Assembly: GCA_013003535.1 (NCBI GenBank)
Contig: JABDIY010000201.1
Location: forward strand, 1-37,119
DNA: 37,119 nucleotides
Reading direction: 5' to 3'
Source: Acidimicrobiales bacterium
Lineage (GTDB): Bacteria > Actinomycetota > Acidimicrobiia > Acidimicrobiales > SZUA-35
The notes beneath the pieces are model-generated. The model searched no databases. It was not told the origin of the DNA and was given only the letters and a program-made list of their open reading frames with translations. Within the stretch, counting starts at the first letter, position 1. The number at the start of each line of letters is the position of its first letter. The translations under genes and the position numbers were made by a program. This document shows positions 16,640-25,900 of the stretch, one piece after another.

Positions 16640-16672
16640 CTGCGGATGGGTTACCACTGAACCCATCCGCAG
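16640..16672 (-). terminator. Terminator hairpin after clpC
   Basis: A perfect 13-bp inverted repeat (CTGCGGATGGGTT / AACCCATCCGCAG) with a 7-nt loop, 33 nt past the clpC stop and just before the next promoter. There is no U tract, as is frequent for actinobacterial terminators. Confidence 0.7.
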
Positions 16673-16704
16673 CGCCGTGTTGTACAGATTGGGGCCGGCG
16701 GACC

Positions 16705-19236
16705 TCAGTCGCCTGTTTCGGCGAGTTCGGGGGTGGACGGCGGCACAAATCCCTCGTGAGCAGTGAAGGACAGGTCCTTCTCATCACCTTCGGTGTCTGC
16801 GACGTCGACAACGATGATCTGGCCCGCCCGGAATTCTTTGTAGAGGAGTTTCTCCGACAGCGTGTCTTCGATCATTCGCTGAATCGCTCGCCGAAGCGGT
16901 CGAGCGCCCATCGTGGGGTCATACCCCCGATCGGCTAGAAGGTGTTTGGCTTCCACCGTGAGCTCGAGACCAATCCCCTGTCCCTCCAGTTGAGCGGCGG
17001 TTCGTTTGATCATGAGGTCCACGATCTCGGTGACTTCGTCTCTGCTCAGCTCATGGAAGACGATGGTTTCGTCGACACGGTTGAGGAACTCGGGCCGGAA
17101 ATGCTCCTTGAGGGCATCGTTGACCTTTTCCTTCATCCGCTCATACGAGACTGCCTCGTCAGAGCTGCCGAAGCCAATGTTGGCCTTGCGGAGGTCTCGA
17201 GTACCGAGGTTTGAAGTCATGATGAGTACGGTGTTCCGGAAATCGACCGACCGGCCGGCGGAATCAGTGAGGCGACCCTCTTCCAGGATCTGGAGGAGCG
17301 TGTTGAAGACGTCGGGATGAGCCTTTTCGATTTCGTCGAAGAGCACCACGCTAAACGGCTTCCGGCGCACCGCTTCGGTGAGCTGACCGCCTTCTTCGTA
17401 TCCGACGTAACCAGGGGGAGAACCGACGAGCCGGGACACGGTGTGTTTTTCCATGTACTCCGACATGTCCAGGGTGATCAGCGCATCTTCGTCGCCGAAG
17501 AGGAACTGACTGAGCGTCTTGGCCAACTCAGTTTTCCCGACGCCGGTGGGGCCGAGGAAAATGAACGAACCCGAGGGTCGCTTGGGATCCTTGAGCCCGG
17601 CCCGAGTGCGGCGAATACTTTGGGAAACCGACTTGATGGCGTCTTGCTGGCCGATGACCCGCAGATGCAGCTCGTCTTCCATCCGGAGCAGCTTCTCGGT
17701 CTCTTCCTCGGTGAGTTTGTAAACGGGGATACCGGTCCAGATGCTCAGGACTTCGGCGATGGACTCTTCGTTCACCTCGTCGAACAGGTCCACACCGGAC
17801 GCCTTGATCTCCGATTCCAGCTCGGCCTTTTGCGCAAGAAGTCCTTTTTCCTCGTCGCGTAAGTTGCCGGCAGCCTCGAAGTCTTGGGACTCCACGGCCT
17901 CCTTCTTCTTCTCGACGATGGCGGCAAGTTTCTGCTCGACCTCTTTGAACTCCGGTGGCGTGGCCATGCGTTTGATACGAAGGCGGGAACCGGCCTCGTC
18001 GATGAGGTCGATCGCTTTGTCTGGCAGTTGACGATCGGCAATATAGCGATCGGCCAAGTTGGCTGCTGCAACGAGAGCCTGATCAGTAATGGTCACCCGG
18101 TGATGGGACTCGTACCGGTCACGCAGGCCTTTGAGGATTTCAATGGTGTGTTCCACCGTGGGCTCCTCGACCTTGATCGGCTGGAAGCGACGTTCGAGGG
18201 CGGCATCTTTCTCGAGATGCTTGCGGTACTCATCGAGCGTGGTGGCGCCGATCGTCTGCAACTCACCCCGGGCCAACATTGGCTTGAGAATGCTGGCGGC
18301 ATCGATTGCACCTTCGGCGGCACCGGCGCCAACCAAGGTGTGGATCTCGTCGATGAAAAGGACGATGTCACCCCTGGTCTTGATCTCTTTGAGGACCTTC
18401 TTCAGTCGTTCTTCGAAGTCGCCTCGATACCGGGACCCGGCAACGAGGGCGCCGAGGTCCAACGTATAGAGCTGCTTGCCATCAAGGGTCTCGGGCACCT
18501 CGTCGTTGGCGATCATCTGGGCGAGCCCCTCGACGATCGCGGTTTTTCCAACGCCGGGCTCGCCGATGAGCACGGGGTTGTTCTTGGTCCGGCGACTGAG
18601 AACCTGCATCAAGCGCTCCGCCTCGCGTTCGCGGCCGATCACCGGGTCCAGCTTCTTTTCGCGGGCCAGTTGTGTCATGTTTCGACCGAACTGATCCAGG
18701 ATGAGCGATCCGGACTGTGTATCTCCTCCGGTGCCCCCGGCGGTGGCACCCGCTTTGCCACTTCCCTCGCCGGGCGCGGAACCTTGGCTGGATGGACCGG
18801 AGTAGCCCGACAATAGTTGGATGACCTGCTGACGCACCCGGGATAGGTCAGCGCCGAGTTTCACGAGAACCTGGGCCGCGACGCCCTCGCCCTCGCGGAT
18901 CAGACCCAGCAGGATGTGCTCGGTTCCTATGTAGTTGTGGCCAAGCTGGAGCGCTTCACGCAGTGATAGCTCCAGCACCTTCTTGGCGCGCGGTGTGAAC
19001 GGAATGTGGCCGCTCGGAGAGCTGGAACCCTGGCCGATGATGTCTTGAACCTGCTCGCGTACTGCTTCGAGACTGATCGACAGCGATTCAAGGGCTTTGG
19101 CGGCAACGCCCTCACCTTCGTGGATGAGACCCAACAGGATGTGCTCGGTACCGATGTAATTGTGATTGAGAAGACGGGCTTCTTCTTGAGCAAGTACGAC
19201 GACTCGGCGGGCTCGGTCTGTGAAACGTTCGAACAT
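16705..19236 (-). CDS. clpC: Clp protease ATP-binding subunit ClpC
   Basis: 843 aa AAA+ unfoldase that feeds ClpP. Two N-terminal Clp_N repeats (about 1-145, both with [14 protein letters not shown]) and a Gly/Ser linker precede AAA+ domain 1 (Walker [23 protein letters not shown]). The UVR-type middle domain characteristic of ClpC ([19 protein letters not shown]) follows, then AAA+ domain 2 ([29 protein letters not shown]) and the C-terminal ClpB-D2 domain. The ATG at 19236 has GGAGG five nt upstream, so this gene uses a conventional leader. Unlike Bacillus, no ctsR/mcsAB genes adjoin it. radA and disA, which follow clpC in Bacillus, are nearby but on the other strand. Confidence 0.98.
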   Translation of the reverse strand: MFERFTDRARRVVVLAQEEARLLNHNYIGTEHILLGLIHEGEGVAAKALESLSISLEAVREQVQDIIGQGSSSPSGHIPFTPRAKKVLELSLREALQLGHNYIGTEHILLGLIREGEGVAAQVLVKLGADLSRVRQQVIQLLSGYSGPSSQGSAPGEGSGKAGATAGGTGGDTQSGSLILDQFGRNMTQLAREKKLDPVIGREREAERLMQVLSRRTKNNPVLIGEPGVGKTAIVEGLAQMIANDEVPETLDGKQLYTLDLGALVAGSRYRGDFEERLKKVLKEIKTRGDIVLFIDEIHTLVGAGAAEGAIDAASILKPMLARGELQTIGATTLDEYRKHLEKDAALERRFQPIKVEEPTVEHTIEILKGLRDRYESHHRVTITDQALVAAANLADRYIADRQLPDKAIDLIDEAGSRLRIKRMATPPEFKEVEQKLAAIVEKKKEAVESQDFEAAGNLRDEEKGLLAQKAELESEIKASGVDLFDEVNEESIAEVLSIWTGIPVYKLTEEETEKLLRMEDELHLRVIGQQDAIKSVSQSIRRTRAGLKDPKRPSGSFIFLGPTGVGKTELAKTLSQFLFGDEDALITLDMSEYMEKHTVSRLVGSPPGYVGYEEGGQLTEAVRRKPFSVVLFDEIEKAHPDVFNTLLQILEEGRLTDSAGRSVDFRNTVLIMTSNLGTRDLRKANIGFGSSDEAVSYERMKEKVNDALKEHFRPEFLNRVDETIVFHELSRDEVTEIVDLMIKRTAAQLEGQGIGLELTVEAKHLLADRGYDPTMGARPLRRAIQRMIEDTLSEKLLYKEFRAGQIIVVDVADTEGDEKDLSFTAHEGFVPPSTPELAETGD

Positions 19237-19270
19237 GGGTCCTCCAAGAGTGGGTGAGGAACGTGGTTTG

Positions 19271-19276
19271 AGTCTA
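19271..19276 (-). promoter_or_regulatory. -10 box of clpC
   Basis: TAGACT on the minus strand gives a 5' leader of about 30 nt containing the GGAGG site. The -35 (CGACCT, 17 nt upstream) is poor. The rest of 19237-19444 holds no gene that I can support; a CCAGAT-TCTG-ATCTGG inverted repeat lies at 19331-19346. Confidence 0.45.
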
Positions 19277-19444
19277 CCGGTCCCTCTAGGAGAAGGTCGG
19301 CTCAGGTCGGGGGTGGATAAGCCATTTGACCCAGATTCTGATCTGGCTCAGCTGTTCTTCAACGACTCCGGGCTGGAGATTGTTCCCGTCAGACCATTCG
19401 CGTCCAACCCCCATCACTACCGACGGTTTCGAATCGATTATGGC

Positions 19445-20191
19445 TCAACCCCGCTCGGGAAAACCGCAACGAACGTTGACCTCGGGTGAATAGTGGACCA
19501 CGGGCGGGCCGGCGGGCTGTGCCAAACCCGTGGCGGCTACCAGCTGGTCATCCCATTGGACAACATTGGCATGGTGGAGGGGCCATGGTTCGTGGAACAT
19601 CTTGGCGTAGGTGGTGAAACGACCGAAGGACCCGTAGAGCGCCCAGCGATTGGTGAGGAACCGGTCGAGATCTGTGAGGTCGTTCTCTCGATAGGGCGCC
19701 CCGACCTCCAGGTCCACAATCGAGCGCGCCCCCTTCGGTCCTGGCAATTTGCGCACCGAGGAGTAGCTGATGCGGTCCCCCGATTGATCCAGTGTCATGC
19801 GGGCCCAGAAGTACGGAACCCGGTAGGTTGCGCGGGCGACAATTGCCGCCAGCAGTGAAGACGCCTCGAGCGACCAGAAATACACCCCCGGCTTTCCCGA
19901 CCTTCCGCGTACGTAGGTTCGTACGTTGGTTTCGGGGAAGTGAAGGATCCTCTCCATGGCCGGAGCAAAGGGAATATCTACCCGCATCTGGAACGGGACC
20001 AGTCCAACCCAAGCCGAGCCATCGAAGGTCTCGACATCCAGCCCGGCGGGGAGCAGACGTTGTACTTCTTCGGCCGCGTAGCGCCAGTGGAGCATCGTGA
20101 GTTGCTGCCATTTCATCCGCAACGGAGTGCGGCGGATCACGAACGGGCAGACCGTTGGGTACCGCTCTTCAAACGAAGGGGAAGTTGGCAC
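19445..20191 (-). CDS. DUF2071 (YqjF-like) family protein
   Basis: 248 aa soluble protein with the DUF2071 layout: MKWQQLTMLHWRYAAEEVQRLLPAGL near the start, GSAWVGLVPFQM, ETNVRTYVRGRSGKPGVYFWSLEA, and a C-terminal VVHYSPEVNVRCGFP. The family's biochemical role is unknown. The start is GTG 20191, 15 nt after the polyprenyl synthase stop. It lacks a visible Shine-Dalgarno, and the ATG at MKWQQL (20116) is an alternative that would still keep the domain. It is probably cotranscribed with the polyprenyl synthase, but no functional link is evident. Confidence 0.85.
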   Translation of the reverse strand: MPTSPSFEERYPTVCPFVIRRTPLRMKWQQLTMLHWRYAAEEVQRLLPAGLDVETFDGSAWVGLVPFQMRVDIPFAPAMERILHFPETNVRTYVRGRSGKPGVYFWSLEASSLLAAIVARATYRVPYFWARMTLDQSGDRISYSSVRKLPGPKGARSIVDLEVGAPYRENDLTDLDRFLTNRWALYGSFGRFTTYAKMFHEPWPLHHANVVQWDDQLVAATGLAQPAGPPVVHYSPEVNVRCGFPERG

Positions 20192-20206
20192 GGACTCGAG
20201 GACTGG

Positions 20207-21199
20207 CTAGGAGATCGATACGGCGGCCGATGCCAGCAAATGATCGCAGGCGGCGCTCAAAGCAGTGGCCGATTCATTGGAGCTAACGGTGGCGAGAACA
20301 TCCTTGGCCTCGGCCACAAAGCTGCCGGCCACGGCGAGAGCCGACGCCACCCCGGTTCCGTTGCGAACGATCTCGATTGCTTCCAGTCGGTGCGCCTCGG
20401 ACATTTCATCGGTGAGAAGTGGTCGAAGCGCCGGTCCGGCGGGTGAGGCCAATGTGTGAATCACCGGCAGCGAATAGACGCCTTCCATCATGTCATTGCC
20501 GGCTGGCTTCCCGAGCTGCTGGTCCGAGGCGGTCACATCGAGGATGTCATCCACCACTTGAAAGGCCATCCCATAGAGCCGGCCGAACTCGGTGAGAGCA
20601 TCGATCGCCCCGCGAGGCTGTCCGCTGACAATTCCGCCAATTCGGGCAGCAGCCGCGTACAGAGACGCTGTTTTGCCTTCGATGCTCGGGAAGTACTGCG
20701 ATTCGCTGCGTTGGGTGTCATACATCGTCTGGAGCTCACCGACCTGACCCTGACAGAGATGGCCGATGGTGGTAGCCAGCAATCCCGCCACCTCCACGCC
20801 GAGATCGGCGGCGATTTCGGAGGCCTTTGCCAAAAGGTAATCGCCGGCCAGGATTGCCCGCAGATTTCCCCAGCGAGCGTTGACGCTCTCCACTTGACGA
20901 CGCAGAACGGCCTCGTCCATTACGTCGTCGTGGTAAAGGCTGCCGATGTGAACCAACTCCACCGAGACACCACCGCGGACAACGTCGAGATGAACCGGTG
21001 TGCCATCGGGAAGGGCGCAAGCAGCAGCCGCGATCGCGAATCGGGGGCGAAGCCGCTTTCCCCCGGCCTTGATGAGATGGGCGGCAATCTCGGTGAGGTA
21101 GGGATCGCCGTCGATATGGACCGTGGACAAAAGGGTGTCCTCGACCCGCTTCGTGTCGGCGGCCGCCGTTGGCAGGCTTGTGAGAGGGTTCGGAGCCAC
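20207..21199 (-). CDS. Polyprenyl diphosphate synthase (trans-isoprenyl chain elongation)
   Basis: 330 aa. It condenses isopentenyl diphosphate onto an allylic primer to make a long-chain prenyl diphosphate, probably for the menaquinone side chain. Visible: GGKRLRPRF (IPP binding), first Asp-rich motif HDDVMDEA (LYHDDVMD), GDYLLAKA, GKTASLYAAAA and second Asp-rich motif QVVDDILDV. Residues before the first motif (SVELVHIGSLY) have small/medium side chains, which fits long products; length cannot be fixed by eye. The start is GTG 21199, with TAGCCT 7 nt upstream. It uses products of the MEP pathway represented by ispDF. Confidence 0.92.
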   Translation of the reverse strand: MAPNPLTSLPTAAADTKRVEDTLLSTVHIDGDPYLTEIAAHLIKAGGKRLRPRFAIAAAACALPDGTPVHLDVVRGGVSVELVHIGSLYHDDVMDEAVLRRQVESVNARWGNLRAILAGDYLLAKASEIAADLGVEVAGLLATTIGHLCQGQVGELQTMYDTQRSESQYFPSIEGKTASLYAAAARIGGIVSGQPRGAIDALTEFGRLYGMAFQVVDDILDVTASDQQLGKPAGNDMMEGVYSLPVIHTLASPAGPALRPLLTDEMSEAHRLEAIEIVRNGTGVASALAVAGSFVAEAKDVLATVSSNESATALSAACDHLLASAAVSIS

Positions 21200-21206
21200 G
21201 GGGATC

Positions 21207-21212
21207 AGGCTA
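21207..21212 (-). promoter_or_regulatory. -10 box of the polyprenyl synthase gene
   Basis: TAGCCT on the minus strand, 7 nt before the GTG at 21199. Confidence 0.45.
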
Positions 21213-21276
21213 CGGGGCGGACCGTTTACTCACCCAACCCGGCCGCACCCAGTTGGTGAACGGCATATGAACTCCT

Positions 21277-21864
21277 TCAGGAGACCGTGACGCTCAGCAC
21301 CTGGCCCTGCGATGCGTGGCTGTTGGGACCTGATGCGATATTGCACAGGAAAACGTAGTTGCCCGGCTCGAGGTCGAAGGAGATCGTGATCGTCTCACCA
21401 GGGGGAACCCGATCGCTGCGGCCTATCCAGTTCGTTCCGAGCGCTTCTTCATCCACTGCCCCGTTGGATTCTTGCGGCAGCGCCTCGTAGCTGTCGCCGC
21501 GGGCGATTGCGAACTCGTGGGGGAAAGTGCCCGTATTGGAAACTTCGAACGTGACCGAACCGCCATCGATCGATTCCGGCGCCTCCACGACCCACTCGAA
21601 AAGGTTGACCGCAACCGCCGCCGCTGTCTCTGGCTCAGTGGCCTCTGGCTCAGTGGTCTCTGGCTCAGAGCCAGCCTCGGTCGTTTCGGGGTCAGTGACC
21701 GCAGCCGGCTCGGTAGATTCGGTTTCAGAGTTATTGTCGACGGTGGTGGTCGTTTGCGCCTCACCTTCGACGACGGCGTCCGAGGACGAACCGCCGCAGG
21801 CCGAGAGAATGAGAGCCAAGCTTGCCGTGAGAGCAACGACGGCGCCAAGTGGGGTGCGATACAT
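21277..21864 (-). CDS. Lipoprotein cupredoxin-like protein
   Basis: 195 aa. A lipoprotein signal ends LALILSACGG (lipobox Cys about 22). A long acidic Thr/Glu/Pro linker with TEPE/TEPA repeats follows (about 30-85), then a cupredoxin-like beta-sandwich. Candidate copper ligands are the His in FPHEFAI, the Cys in YVFLCNI and the His in NSHASQGQ. At the axial position, where most blue copper proteins have Met (H-x4-M), the residue is Gln (HASQGQ). An electron-carrier or copper-binding role at the outer face of the membrane is likely but unproven. ATG 21864 is chosen because it begins the signal peptide; CAGCAT 7 nt upstream may be a weak -10. Confidence 0.82.
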   Translation of the reverse strand: MYRTPLGAVVALTASLALILSACGGSSSDAVVEGEAQTTTTVDNNSETESTEPAAVTDPETTEAGSEPETTEPEATEPETAAAVAVNLFEWVVEAPESIDGGSVTFEVSNTGTFPHEFAIARGDSYEALPQESNGAVDEEALGTNWIGRSDRVPPGETITISFDLEPGNYVFLCNIASGPNSHASQGQVLSVTVS

Positions 21865-21932
21865 GAGCGCGATGCTGGCACACGCAGGGACGGTTGTGGG
21901 CTCGGCCTGATGAAGAAGGTTTGGGTGGCGGG

Positions 21933-22388
21933 TTATTCCACAACGTTTTCCCAGACCAGCGTGGCGCCTTCGTGGCCGGTCCGCACCATCCAGATGGTGG
22001 CCAGAACGCCGAGGCAGGCGCTGACCACGGGCAACACCGAGGTGACCAAGGTGGAGTTGCGAGTGGCGTCCAGCCGGGATGCACCAACATTCACCAGGAC
22101 CATGACGGCGAGCGCCACGGTCAGAATCAGCGTGGTTCCGGCCAGGCCTTGATGCTTTTCGATCGCTTTCTCCAACCCCAACCGCTCGGTGAACGCCTCG
22201 CCGGATTGATTGGCGACGAAGGTCGACACCATGGCGGCAACGGCGAGAATGGCGGTCAAGATGTCGTATCGATATCTCAATGTTGCCGACATGGCAATGA
22301 TGATCGCCCCCAGCGTGACCAGAGGAATCAGCACAATCGGGGCGTGAACGGTGAGAGGGTGGGCGGGCAAACCCCAGATCAAATCCAT
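21933..22388 (-). CDS. DUF2231-like membrane protein
   Basis: 151 aa with four predicted transmembrane helices. The N-terminal motif LPAHPLTVHAPIVLIPL carries the spaced His pair (H-x4-H) typical of this family, and a charged loop HQG and a C-terminal TGHEG follow; these histidines could bind haem or metal. ATG 22388 has TAGGGT 6 nt upstream. The gene lies just upstream of the cupredoxin-like lipoprotein on the same strand (68-nt gap), so a shared redox role in the membrane is conceivable. Confidence 0.8.
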   Translation of the reverse strand: MDLIWGLPAHPLTVHAPIVLIPLVTLGAIIIAMSATLRYRYDILTAILAVAAMVSTFVANQSGEAFTERLGLEKAIEKHQGLAGTTLILTVALAVMVLVNVGASRLDATRNSTLVTSVLPVVSACLGVLATIWMVRTGHEGATLVWENVVE

Positions 22389-22394
22389 CCCCCG

Positions 22395-22404
22395 ACCCTA
22401 GTTT
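22395..22404. promoter_or_regulatory. Overlapping divergent -10 boxes
   Basis: ACCCTAGTTT holds TAGGGT on the minus strand (22400-22395, for the DUF2231 gene) and TAGTTT on the plus strand (22399-22404, for the zinc-knuckle gene), sharing two base pairs. Confidence 0.5.
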
Positions 22405-22418
22405 GGCAAGATGGACGG

Positions 22419-22913
22419 GTGGATGTATGGAAGTGTCCAAAGTGCCAGCGCGACTTCGGGAAGAAGAGGCAATCCCACATGTGCAGCCCCGGCCTGAGCC
22501 TGGACGACTACTTCGCAAGTGCCAAGCCCTGGGAGGAGCCGATTTTCACGGTCGTCCGGGATCACATTGCAACATTGGGACCAGTAATCGTGGATCCACT
22601 TCGGATGGGAATCAAGTTCAAGAACGGTCCGATGTTCTTGCAACTTCGGTCCATGAAGAAATGGGTGGCGTTGGGCTTTTCTCTGGGGACTCGATTAACG
22701 AGCGACCGACTCTCACGAAAGGTGATCGACTACAACAACAAATACTTCCATGTGATCAACATCGACGACCCGGCAATGATCGACGACGAGATCCTCGGTT
22801 GGATTACCCAGGCATATCATTTCGTCGGCGGTACGCACCACGACCGTCCAGGGTCAGACCCTATGGTCCCCGACGACATCGATGACGACCTTTTCAACGG
22901 GAAGCGGAGCTGA
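22419..22913 (+). CDS. Zinc-knuckle protein with DUF5655-like domain
   Basis: 164 aa. The N-terminus has a small metal-binding knuckle (WKCPKCQRDFGKKRQSHMC: C-x2-C and H-x-C). The rest resembles DUF5655: LDDYFASAKPWEEPIFTVVRDHI, RMGIKFKNGPMFLQLRSMKKWVALGF and the terminal FHVINIDDPAMIDDEILGWITQAY. Function unknown; such domains are often predicted to bind DNA or act near nuclease systems, but nothing here shows that. GTG 22419 is the first start that precedes the knuckle closely. The open frame continues upstream only as the antisense of the DUF2231 gene. The gene converges with the oxidoreductase across 17 nt. Confidence 0.75.
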   Translation: MDVWKCPKCQRDFGKKRQSHMCSPGLSLDDYFASAKPWEEPIFTVVRDHIATLGPVIVDPLRMGIKFKNGPMFLQLRSMKKWVALGFSLGTRLTSDRLSRKVIDYNNKYFHVINIDDPAMIDDEILGWITQAYHFVGGTHHDRPGSDPMVPDDIDDDLFNGKRS

Positions 22914-22930
22914 GACGGTCATTTCGCCAT

Positions 22931-25900
22931 CTAGAGCGCTTGTAGCGCTTCACGGAATGTGGCCGCTCTGCGAAGTTTGAGGTCCTCATAGCCCCGCACG
23001 GCCATGGGAAGGCTGGCAATCCTGATCGCTTCCTCTTCACGAATTTCGCCGCGCTCCAATCTGGCCAGGGTCTTCAACATGGCCGATTGGAACTCGTCGA
23101 TCATGGCGCGCTCCACTACCCGCACCTCGGCCCTCCCGAAAGGATCGAGGCGCGTGCCACGAAGGCGCTTTCCCTTGGCCAAGGCCTTCATAGCGGGAAC
23201 ACCGAGCTTCGCCGGGATTTCCATCTTGTTGTGCATGCCAAGAGCCTTCAACATTGGCGGATGCAGTCGCCAGGTAACTTCTGCGCCCTCACCGCCCACG
23301 GCTCGAGCGGACGCCTCCGCCTCGGGGCCGATCAGCAACCGGGCAACCTCGTATTCGTCCTTGTACGCCAGCAACTTGTGGTAGCCACGGGCGACTGCTT
23401 CCACCAGCTCGGGCCCTCCCACGGAAGCGCTGGTGTCAACGAGATCGAGAAAGCGACCGGCGTATTTTTCGTCTTGATACCCAGCAAGGTCCGCGGCGAG
23501 GAGCGCCACGACATCGGGCTTGCCCTCTACTCTCCCTCGCAACTTCTTCGACAACTCCGGCACCACGACCTCCAAACCGCCGGACTGAGCGGACGTTTCA
23601 TAAGCGGCAGAGTTCTGAACCCAGTGCCGACCGGCGGCGAAGGCTGCCAGATTTGTTTCCACGGCCACGCCGTTGAGACGGATGGCTTCCTCGATTCGGT
23701 TCGGGCTAACGGGTAGAGCTTCGGCCTGGATGGCGACGCCGATAAGAAAGATGTTGGCCGAGGCCGTTCCACCGAAGAACTGATTGCAGATCCGGCCCGC
23801 ATCTACAAATCGGTTCTTGTCGGGCCGGGTGGATCTGCTCACTCGATCGCGGAGCTCATCGAGCGACGGATAGACGATGTCGGGCCGACCAACCATGGAC
23901 CCCGTGGGGGTCTCGGTGGCGGAGGCGATCATCACAGTGCGCCCTTTCTCTCCAACCATCAGAGACTTCGGAGAAGCTGCGGCGAGAAGATCGAATCCGA
24001 GGATCAGGTCAGCACCGCCGTCGCCAATGAGGTTGGATTGGGCGGCGTCGTTACGGCGCAGGCGGATATCACTGGACACCTGCCCGGCCTTCTGGCTTAG
24101 TCCGGTCTGATCCAGTCCCCGCACGGCGTAGCCGTCAAGCATCGCGGCCGTGCCGATGATCTGGCTGGCCGTCACCACACCGGTGCCACCGATGCCCACT
24201 ACGTGAACATCGAAAGAATTGCTGTTGTTGTCCATGCTGGGATCTGGCAAGGACGGCACGATCGGCGCCGTCGGTGTTGCCCTCTCCGCATCGTCGACCG
24301 AGACGGTCATGAAGCTGGGGCAGTCTCCGGCAAGGCAACTCATGTCGAGATTGCACGACGACTGATCGATGGTGGTCTTCACTCCCAATGGGGTCTGGAC
24401 CGGTTGCACCGACAAACAGTTGGAGACTTCGCCACAGTCACCGCACGCCTCACAGATCCGATGGTTGATGACGACTCGCTCAGTGGGCGATACCAGCGTG
24501 CCCCGCTTGCGTTCGCGACGCAGTTGCGCCGCACAAGCCTGATCGTGGATCAGGATGGTGACGCCTTGTACCGCGGCCAAATGTTCCTGGGCTTCGATCA
24601 TTCTGGATCGATCCCACACCTTGGTCCGTCCGGCGGGGCCGTCGGGGAGCTCGACGCCCTTGTACTTCTCCACGTCATCGGTGGTTATCAAGATCTCTTT
24701 GGCTCCATGGGCGTAGAGCATGGAGGTGATCTCGGGAACGCCAACCGACCCTTCCACAGACTGCCCACCGGTCATGGCAACGGTCCCATTGAATAGCAAC
24801 TTGTACGTAGTGTTCACCCCGGCCGCAATGGATGCCTGAATGGCCAGCTGGCCGCTGTGAAAGAACGTGCCGTCCCCCAGGTTTTGAATGAAGTGATCTC
24901 GTTCGAGAAATGGCGACATCCCGATCCACTGCACGCCTTCACCGCCCATCGCCCCGATCCCAGCCGAGTCACCGACTTTCTCCTCGTCCATGAGGAGCAC
25001 CATTCCGTGGCATCCGATCCCCGCCCCAACCAGGGCTCCGTCGGGGACTTTGGTGCTGTGATTGTGCGGGCAACCGGAACAGAAGTAGGGGGTGCGTTTG
25101 ACGGCCAGGGGTATCAGCGCCTTTTCTCGGTGCGGTGGTGGCGCCGGGGCCAGCCGCTGTCCGATGCGCGGAGCCAACCGTTGGCGAAGGCCTTCTACCA
25201 TGGAACCGGCGTCGAGCAGCCCGTAGTTCTTCATGAGCATTCGACCGTCCTCATGCTGCTTGCCAACCACACGCGGTTGATCGGGGCCACCGTAAAGAGC
25301 ATTCTTGACCAGCCACTCGAGCGTGGGGTTCTTTTCTTCGACAACCACGATCTCCGCCAAGCCACGAGCGAATCGGCGGATGTTCTGGCGATCAACTGAT
25401 AGTGGCATCTGCATCTGGATGAGGCGGATCCCGGCGGCTTCGATCTGACTTGCCGTTTCCAGGCCAAGGCGGCGTAGCGCCTCCAGTAGCTCGTGATAGG
25501 TGTGGCCCGTTGCGACCAGACCGATCCACGCATCGGACGGATTCACAGTGACCCGGTTGAGACCGTTGGCGACCGCGTATCGTTCCGCCAGCACCAAGCG
25601 GGTGTTCCGGAATTCCTCTTCCAGTGCCAAGGTGTAGGGCGTCAGAAGACGGCCACTGGGATGCGGAACGAAAATCTCACCGTTGGGGTCCCCGGGAATG
25701 CTGAGATCTGGGATGATTGGCACAACGCGCCCGATGTCTAGGTCTACTGTGCCGTTTCCATCCGCCACGGCCGACACGATCTTCATCGATGTCCACAAGC
25801 CCGACAGGCGGCTCAACACTACGGCATGCCGGCCAAGATCCACCGTCTCCTGCACGTCACCCGGGTAGAACAGCGGCATGTGCAGGTCATAGATCGTTGC

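Noticed and set aside
21894-22418. Long plus-strand extension upstream of the zinc-knuckle protein
   Set aside because: This stretch is the antisense of the DUF2231 gene; the coding signal begins at the GTG before the knuckle.
21865-22518. Long minus-strand extension upstream of the cupredoxin lipoprotein
   Set aside because: It would bury the signal peptide in mid-protein and overlaps the DUF2231 gene in another frame.
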